From contig RCTD01000035.1 in assembly GCA_014898415.1 (NCBI GenBank), positions 421,838 to 485,837 on the forward strand: DNA of 64,000 nt, in the 5' to 3' direction. Of the stretch, positions 57,755 through 64,000 are shown piece after piece. Below the pieces are notes generated by a model. It was given only the letters and a program-made list of their open reading frames with translations. It was not told where the DNA came from and ran no database searches. Each line of letters starts with the position of its first letter. Position 1 is the first letter of the stretch. Made by a program: the position numbers and the translations under genes. This DNA comes from Stromatinia cepivora. Its lineage: Eukaryota; Ascomycota; Leotiomycetes; Helotiales; Sclerotiniaceae.

Positions 57755-60416
57755 ATGGACTCGCCACGAGAGACCGACGTCGTTTACGAGGAGAAGACAC
57801 ATGAAGCATCAGCCATTGACAAGACTTCTGAATCCCTCGACTCCAAAGATGTTCAAAATGGCAAGTTCGGAAAAGCGCCTTACGAAAGCGAGATTTTCTC
57901 TCATTCGGATGAAGAAGGACGTGGGGGGGAGGTGAATGCTCTTGAGACTGCAGAAGATATTGTTACTGCAGTCATTAATGTCGAAGATGATCCAACGTTG
58001 AATCCTTGGACGTTTCGCATGTTTTTCATTGGTTTGTGCAGCCCTTAGAATTTCATTATATTTATGCTAATGAGTCTCCAGGTATGGGTTTGTCGGCTTT
58101 CGGAGCTGTACTCCAAGAAATTTTCTACTTCAAGCCTCAAGTCATTTATGTATCAGTCAGTAAGTTCATGATACCCACTCCAGTGCTTTTTTTGTGCATA
58201 TGTCTAATGCTTCTTAGTGTTCTTGACTGTTATCGCATATGCCATTGGAGAATTCATGGCTTTTGCCATTCCAAGATGGGGTGCAGTCGGCCGATTCCTT
58301 AATCCTGGTCCATTCAATCAAAAGGAACATGCTGCCGCTGTTATAATGGCGTCTGCCGCTGCAGTTTCGGCTCTATCAACAGAAGCACTAGCAGCACAAA
58401 AGCTTTGGTACGGAGGGTATCCCAGTCAAGCTGCTGGTGTATTCTTGACTTTAGCCTCACAATTGATTGGATATGGCGTTGCAGGTATGATGAGAAGTAG
58501 TCTTCTGTGGCCTACGAAGATGCTTTACCCAGCAAATCTTCCTGTTACTACTGTTTTGGAAACTTTACATAAGGAGAAGGCAACCAATAGGAAGAGAATG
58601 AAAGTTTTTTGGGTCATTTTCTTCGCTCTATTGGTTTGGGAATTGCTTCCTGAGGTATGAATATCCCGTCAATGATTTGAGCGCTTTCAAAGCATTTCTG
58701 ACACTATGCAGTACATCTTTCCACTTCTTATTGGCGTTTCAATCTTCTGTCTTGCAGACCAACACAACCTTGTCTTCACTAATCTTTTCGGAGGTGCGAA
58801 CGGAAACGAGGGTTTGGGACTCCTGTCCTTTTCCTTCGACTGGAATTATGTCGCTAGCTTTGGATCTCCGCTATGGATGCCACTCCAAACCTTGGTAAAC
58901 AGCTTCATCGGTGTTCTCGGCTGCATTGTTCTCTTCATGGCCGCGTACTACGGTAACATTTGGAGAGCACAAGATTTCCCATTCCTGTCTCAACAATTGT
59001 TCAATGGTGATTCTAACTCCACATTCTATGACACCTTCAATGAGACAACAATCCTCAATGACGATTTCACCGTGAACGAGGAGGCCCTTGAAGCTGGAGG
59101 TATTCCTTACATGGCTTCCACTTATATTGTCTACCTCATCACATCCAACATGGGGTTTACTGCTAATTTTGTTCACATGTTCCTTTGGAATTACGAAGAC
59201 ATTAAAGCTGGATGGGCTTGGGCTAACAAAGCTACGCTCAAGAAGATGTTGACTCCATCTCATTATATATTCTGGAAAGGCAAGAATGGCACACGTACCG
59301 AAGAAGAAAAGCAAGCTTTGAGAAACGATCCCAACATTGATCCACATTACAAAGTTATGTTGGATTACGATGAAGTCCCCGATCTGTGGTACTTCTTAGC
59401 ATTCTTGGCAAGCTTCATCACTTCAATGGCTTGTCTTTATGCTATGAAGTCAACTCTTCCATGGTGGGGTTTGATTGTGGCTATGCTTTTCTTGGTGGTT
59501 TTCACGTTGTTCTTCGGTGCTCAGTATGCCATTACTGGTTTTCAATTCAATATTGAACCTGTTGCTCAAACCCTTGCTGGATATTTATTCCCTGGAGCTC
59601 CTCTTGGTAAGCTACATGTTTGAATTTTTTATCACACCACTAATAACCAAACTAGCAAATATGTATTTCACAACCTTCACCTACAATGCTCTTCAACAAG
59701 GACAATATCTTCTCCGAGACTTGAAACTTGCTCAACAAAATAAACTCTCTCCAAAAGTCACATATACAACCCAGATTATCGGGTGTGTCTTTGGAGCTTG
59801 TCTCAATTATGTTATGATGATCACGTAAGTCCCCTCTCTCCAACCCTGATACTTTTACACGCTAACAAATACTAGCATCGTCAAGAATCAAACCCCAAAC
59901 CTTCTCACCATTGAAGGAACACCCATTTGGTCAGGAGCTAACGTTCAGTCCTTCAACTCCCTCGCAATCGCCTGGTCTATTGCTCCAAAGATGTTCTCTA
60001 TCGGTGCCCGCTACCAATGGGTAACCATCGCATATCTCCTCGGATTCCTGGTCCCCGTGCCTTTCTGGCTCATGTCCCGATACTTTCCTCATCAACGTAT
60101 CTGGTCTTACCTCAACCTCTCGATTATCCTTTGGTATTTCGGATATCTTTGCGTTGGTATCAACGCTAGTGTCTTCATGTACTTCTACATCGGAGCATTC
60201 GGTCAATTCTACCTCCGAAAATGGAGACCAAAATTCTTTGTCAAGTGGAATTACTTGGTCTCCGCCGGTCTTGACGGTGGAACTCAAGTTATGGTATTCC
60301 TACTTACCTTTGCCGTTGCGGGAGGAAGTGGAGTTAGTAGACCATTTCCAACTTGGGCTGGAAATCCTGCAAGTGGTAATGTGGATAAATGTATGTATAA
60401 TGAGGCTAATGGATAA
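57755..60416 (+). CDS. Oligopeptide transporter (OPT family)
   Basis: Six exons: 57755-58031, 58082-58159, 58218-58654, 58712-59606, 59656-59824 and 59876-60416, giving 798 residues; introns are 49-58 nt with GT/AG ends. The protein is a plasma-membrane proton-coupled carrier for small peptides by family. An acidic cytoplasmic N-terminus of about 75 residues leads to NPWTFRMFFIG, then GAVLQEIFYFKPQ. The OPT signature follows, LNPGPFNQKEHAAAVIMASA (about 175-195), then about a dozen more hydrophobic segments, including FPLLIGVSIFCLADQHN and GLGLLSFSFDWNYV. The end is PFPTWAGNPASGNVDKC. The length is right for fungal OPTs. Exon joins were placed so that each membrane segment remains whole and all six frames agree. 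Substrate cannot be told; some relatives carry glutathione or siderophore-like peptides. Confidence 0.93.
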
Positions 60417-61509
60417 TCATGTGGTTTGACCTGGGCGGGAAAAAAGGGGAAATGATAGTTTGGATGAAATGGATTGAGGGTCCGGTATTTAGGATTGTGT
60501 AACAATTAGAATTAGATGTTAATGAGTAGATGTCAAATATACCCTTTTTGATCTCAGGCTAATGTCTGCTTCGCTTACATGTGAGCTTTGAAAACTTGCA
60601 CAGCGACGCTGCTCTCCAATGATTTTAGATTGACCTCACTTATGGTTGAGTGTGTTTGATGCTTGGAGCCTGGCATAAGCACACGAGACATCGTCAAGAT
60701 ACATCATTTTAACAAACAAATCTCATGAGACTGAACGGTATCTGTCTAGACAAACTTTTAATGATATTGAATACTCTCCTATGCCTAAGGTCAACATCAA
60801 ATGTTTAGATATATAAACTGTCACCATCTTCATCGTTTTTCGAACCGCCAATATGACCCCTCTTGTTCTACGTATAAATATCTGTCTATAGGTATGCTGA
60901 GCATTATATATTTCCAGCTCATCCATTCTTATTCCCAAGCAAAGAAATTATAATCGTATTCAACTTACTGATTTGGTTCATCTAGCCCTCTATTCTTGAT
61001 CGAATTTCATATTCACTGCAGTTCATTCATTGCCTTGGTGTGTTTATGACCTGCTAAGTTTCTCCTCGTGGAGTGAATATGCTACTCTTCGCTACTCTGT
61101 TCGCTCTTGGGCCAATGAAAATTGAATACACAAGCTATGGCAGAGTTTTAGTGCTGCTAGTAATGGCTTCCAAGTCATGGAGAGAGTTTCGGTAGCCGTC
61201 TATAAGCCACTATGGAAAGCATCTCGATATATCGACCATCAGTTTCAACAAATCAAATCCATGTTTGCCACATGTTCCTAGTACGGCTCGGTATAGTTCG
61301 ATAATGTGGCTTACTCTGGAGCTAATTAGTTGCGGTTTGATCTTGTCTGCTGTCGCTTAGAATTTATATAAGCTCGCTCCGTCACCTACAGATTCTCCTC
61401 CTTCATTTTTACAACATCAAAGTAATTCCTACAACACAAAGATATCTTCAAATCTTTCAAGAAATATATACCAAAATACATTGCACAAGGATTATCCTCT
61501 TCCCACATC
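60417..61509. other. Intergenic region
   Basis: No supported gene. The last 130 bases before 61510 carry a TATATAAG-like box (about 61367) and a CA-rich leader, suiting the next gene. Confidence 0.5.
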
Positions 61510-62966
61510 ATGGTTAGATCAAGAGAGATCACATGGTGCCCCATAGATTATGCGAGAATTGCCCAGGAAGCATATCCTCAGGAAGATCCTGAAACTGCAC
61601 TCCAGAAGTATGTCGTTGAGAAATGGCTACATGGGGTAAAGTTTAGGGTTAATGGAGTTCGTTATGTGATCACCCATGGTATGTTACATCTTTCTGGGAA
61701 TCCATTCTAAGAACTTGCAAGTGGGTATAGTGTGCTAGTCAGTTTTAGACTACGACTAGTTCCGACGCAAAAGCCGTTGCATTCTTAGGTTCGATGGGGT
61801 TTTTGGTGCTGAGCGTCGATTGTTCTTGAATGAACTCTAACGCCTAGTTCATCTATAGGACCACGAAATCCATGAGATCTGCTCGAAAAAAAATACAAGC
61901 ATCAGAGTGAAAACCAGTGGAATGTATCACGGGATCATAAAACACACTTCTTAAAGTTTCCGCGAGGTAATTTGGTCTTTTTTGCTCCTACATATATGAT
62001 TTTCTCATTGGCTAACATGTCATAGAGATCCAAGACAATATTTTCAGGCACGCCTTGCTACCCTTGCCCGGCTTCTTGATTTGCCCAAAACTTGTGACTT
62101 CGAACTGGGCGAAGAAGTACCTTGAGCCATGTCATACTATTGATGCCACCGTTCCTGGACTGGAACTCGCCAATGACAAAAATAGTTTCCTATTCGAATG
62201 GCCATGGAACCTTGCATACTTCGACAGTTTCCTCTTGTCCCTTAATCGAAGAAGACTCGATGATGATCAGGGACCATACATCGAGCTTCGTAGGATTCTC
62301 CGTCCCCAAGTTGACGCAACGCTTCTTCGCACTTCCAAAGCCTTCCATGAGATTGGCTCCAACTTGCTGTATGGTCATAACACCCTTACGTTCAATATGG
62401 CAAATGAACCCACTGAGATTGCTCCTTCATGGATTGGGAAAAATTGGTACAGACTCGAGCCAAGCAAAGTTGGTATAACTGAAGATTCGACTTCCAAAGC
62501 AATTCGGCAACTCCGGCGCAAAGCCATCATTACTGCAATTCCAGGATGGTGCTATTATGACCCCCTTATTCGTTTCCTTTATCATGTCTGACTACGAAAC
62601 ACCGCTTTGGTAAAGAAGCTACGATTCAGAGGAACCATTAAGCTGCATCAATGCGGGAGAAATTTATGTGATCTCCGATGCCCTGATGACCTGATTCTGA
62701 GCATGAAATGCTACATACCTTTCATCAACGAATTCTGCACCCAGTTGCAAGAGCTCACCCTGGAACTGCAAGTTGATTGGCATGAAGGTCATGATGGTAC
62801 CGGCATCTATGAGTGTCAAAAAAAATTTGACCGGCTCTTCAAGAAATTTCTCGAAAACGAGATTAGAGAACTCAAGACCGTTCGAGTTCTGAGTGCAGTT
62901 GCTGCGGCGCCAAGCTATGGACATCCGCTGGTGAACCTCCATATTGCCGAAAAGACTATGCTGTGA
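61510..62966 (+). pseudogene. F-box/2EXR-like hypothetical gene with one in-frame stop
   Basis: Exon 1 is 61510-61678 (MVRSREITWCPIDYARIA), ending at a GTATGT donor. A TAG acceptor at 62025 joins the next open frame in phase (exon 2 from 62026), giving a 347-nt intron, long for this genome. The body has YIELRRILRPQVDATLLRTS then AFHEIGSNLLYGHNTLTFNM, a phrase common in fungal F-box-associated and 2EXR-like proteins. It continues with KKLRFRGTIKLHQCG and PFINEFCTQLQELTLELQ. At 62589-62591 a TGA interrupts FLYHV/LRNTALVKK in the same frame; a CGA arginine would fit the family, a C-to-T change. Total with the stop ignored is 369 residues. The protein may be truncated or the gene may be recently dead. 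Confidence 0.6.
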
Positions 62967-63469
62967 TTTCGAGAGCGAGCGGCTGCTTGGACCAGAGAAT
63001 AGGTTGGTGATAGAATCAAAGGTATGGTATGGAAATTTTTCTCTACTAATGAAGTGTCGCGGAAGGTATTGTTTATGAAATAGCTGTTGGGATTCAGATA
63101 TACTTTTGGGGGTTTGTCATGCGGCACCCATAGGCTTTTTATGAGGGCCACCAATTTCTGATGGTAATAAGAGTAACCTTTTAATTCAACATAAAAAAAC
63201 TATTGATCGTTTACAACCATTCCCGAATAAAATACAACGCACATTTCTATAATAGTATCTTTGTACACAATTAATAGGATATATTATCCATTTGAGAGTC
63301 TGCCATGACTAAGTCTACATGAGTAACTCTCGTAATCCATAGCTTCCACCTCAAGACTTTGTGAAAACAATACATAGGGTACAAGATACTTGTGCTAATC
63401 AATCTTCCAATATCAGCCTATTCGCAGGAACTCCTGCCGCCATTATTACCACAATACACACCATTCGAA
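62967..63469. other. Convergent intergenic region
   Basis: Between the 3' end of the F-box-like gene (plus) and the 3' end of the gene entering from the right (minus). Nothing further is visible. Confidence 0.5.
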
Positions 63470-63946
63470 CTACATATTTCCACCTCCCTGATCCGTTCCA
63501 CTGCCACCCCCATCTGTATTATGAATACCCCAGAACGGATCAAACATTGCACCAACATTTCCCACCATATCCGTTCCAATCCCAATACCACACCCCATTC
63601 CCGCTTGTCCAAAATCAATTCCGTTAATCCACTGACCACCATCATCAACATGTCCCGAATTCCAATCTCCATACTGATCATTTCCATCCCCTATATCTAA
63701 TAAGGCCAAAGTGGCAGCGCTTTCGGTTGTTGGCGAGAGAACTCCCGTCGTGCTTAAGTGGAGGGGATTGTGATTCTGCATTGTGTTGCGGCCGTTTGTG
63801 TAATTGATGTGGTCGAGGGAGAGAGGGCCGGGTGTTACGCCGGAGGTGAAGAGAGACGGAGTTGAGGCTCCGAGGATAGGGTTTGTGAAGAGACGGCGAG
63901 TCTGATTAGTGTTGAAGAGGTGGAGCATTTCTTTGACGTTGCGGTA
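63470..63946 (-). CDS. C-terminal exon of an unidentified protein, continues beyond right edge
   Basis: A minus-strand frame begins after a plausible acceptor (CTTAG at 63951-63947) with YRNVKEMLHLFNTNQTRRLF and runs about 158 codons to a stop at 63470. It is rich in Gly, Asn, Asp and Thr with a low-complexity middle (GIDFGQAGMGCGIGIGTDM) and has no catalytic motif. Such Gly/Asn-rich, acidic C-termini are common in fungal Zn2Cys6 transcription factors (inference only). The rest of the gene lies outside the window. Confidence 0.4.
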   Translation of the reverse strand, partial: YRNVKEMLHLFNTNQTRRLFTNPILGASTPSLFTSGVTPGPLSLDHINYTNGRNTMQNHNPLHLSTTGVLSPTTESAATLALLDIGDGNDQYGDWNSGHVDDGGQWINGIDFGQAGMGCGIGIGTDMVGNVGAMFDPFWGIHNTDGGGSGTDQGGGNM

Positions 63947-64000
63947 CTAAGACGATTTTTGATTAGCAAATGTTTACGATCCTACAAAGTGATGTGAGGT

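Noticed and set aside
1..64000. CRISPR arrays, bacterial operons, ribosome binding sites
   Set aside because: Spliced genes and fungal families throughout; no spaced direct repeats of CRISPR type.

Overview
The window is nuclear DNA of a filamentous ascomycete, most likely of the Helotiales (Botrytis/Sclerotinia-like; the genus is inference). The reasons are short introns of about 50 nt with GTAAGT-type donors and CTNAY-like branch sites, fungal-restricted protein families (HET, MYND and BTB paralogues), and AT-rich blocks with strong C-to-T/G-to-A decay that look like repeat-induced point mutation (RIP).

Layout. 0-8.3 kb: the 5' part of the DNA-repair gene NBS1 (minus, runs off the left edge), a decayed HET-domain gene, a large serine-rich hypothetical gene (2992-6386, minus) and a five-exon PBDC1/YPL225W gene (plus). 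8.3-15.2 kb: an 8-bp minisatellite, AT-rich spacer, two paralogous BTB genes (minus), a three-copy 119-bp tandem repeat and a small MITE with TA target duplications. 15.2-27.5 kb: an unusual fusion of an FAD monooxygenase with an acetoacetate-decarboxylase-like domain, an Arg/Ser-rich protein, a single-pass membrane protein, the GPI-anchor gene GPI2/PIG-C, and an AT-rich inverted-repeat element. 27.8-33.7 kb and 54.2-55.4 kb: a family of MYND zinc-finger paralogues, two carrying +1 frameshifts in short homopolymers and one cut by a 548-bp inverted-repeat element.

34,417-52,386 is one block of nested retrotransposons. The outer one is a Ty1/copia element (212-bp LTRs, target duplication AGCTC, coding strand minus). 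A Ty3/gypsy element (292-bp LTRs, 35,336-46,554, also minus) has inserted into it. Both are heavily RIP-mutated and have no intact ORF. The block separates the MYND paralogue at 54 kb from its relatives at 28-33 kb.

57.7-64 kb: a six-exon oligopeptide (OPT) transporter, an F-box/2EXR-like gene with one in-frame stop, and the last exon of a gene entering from the right edge.

The intact genes do not form one pathway. NBS1, PBDC1 and GPI2 are housekeeping. The HET, BTB, MYND and F-box-like genes are rapidly evolving lineage-specific families sitting beside transposons. The most notable items are the dated nesting of two RIPed retroelements, the FMO-ADC fusion, and the MYND cluster with repeated frameshifts and a transposon break.
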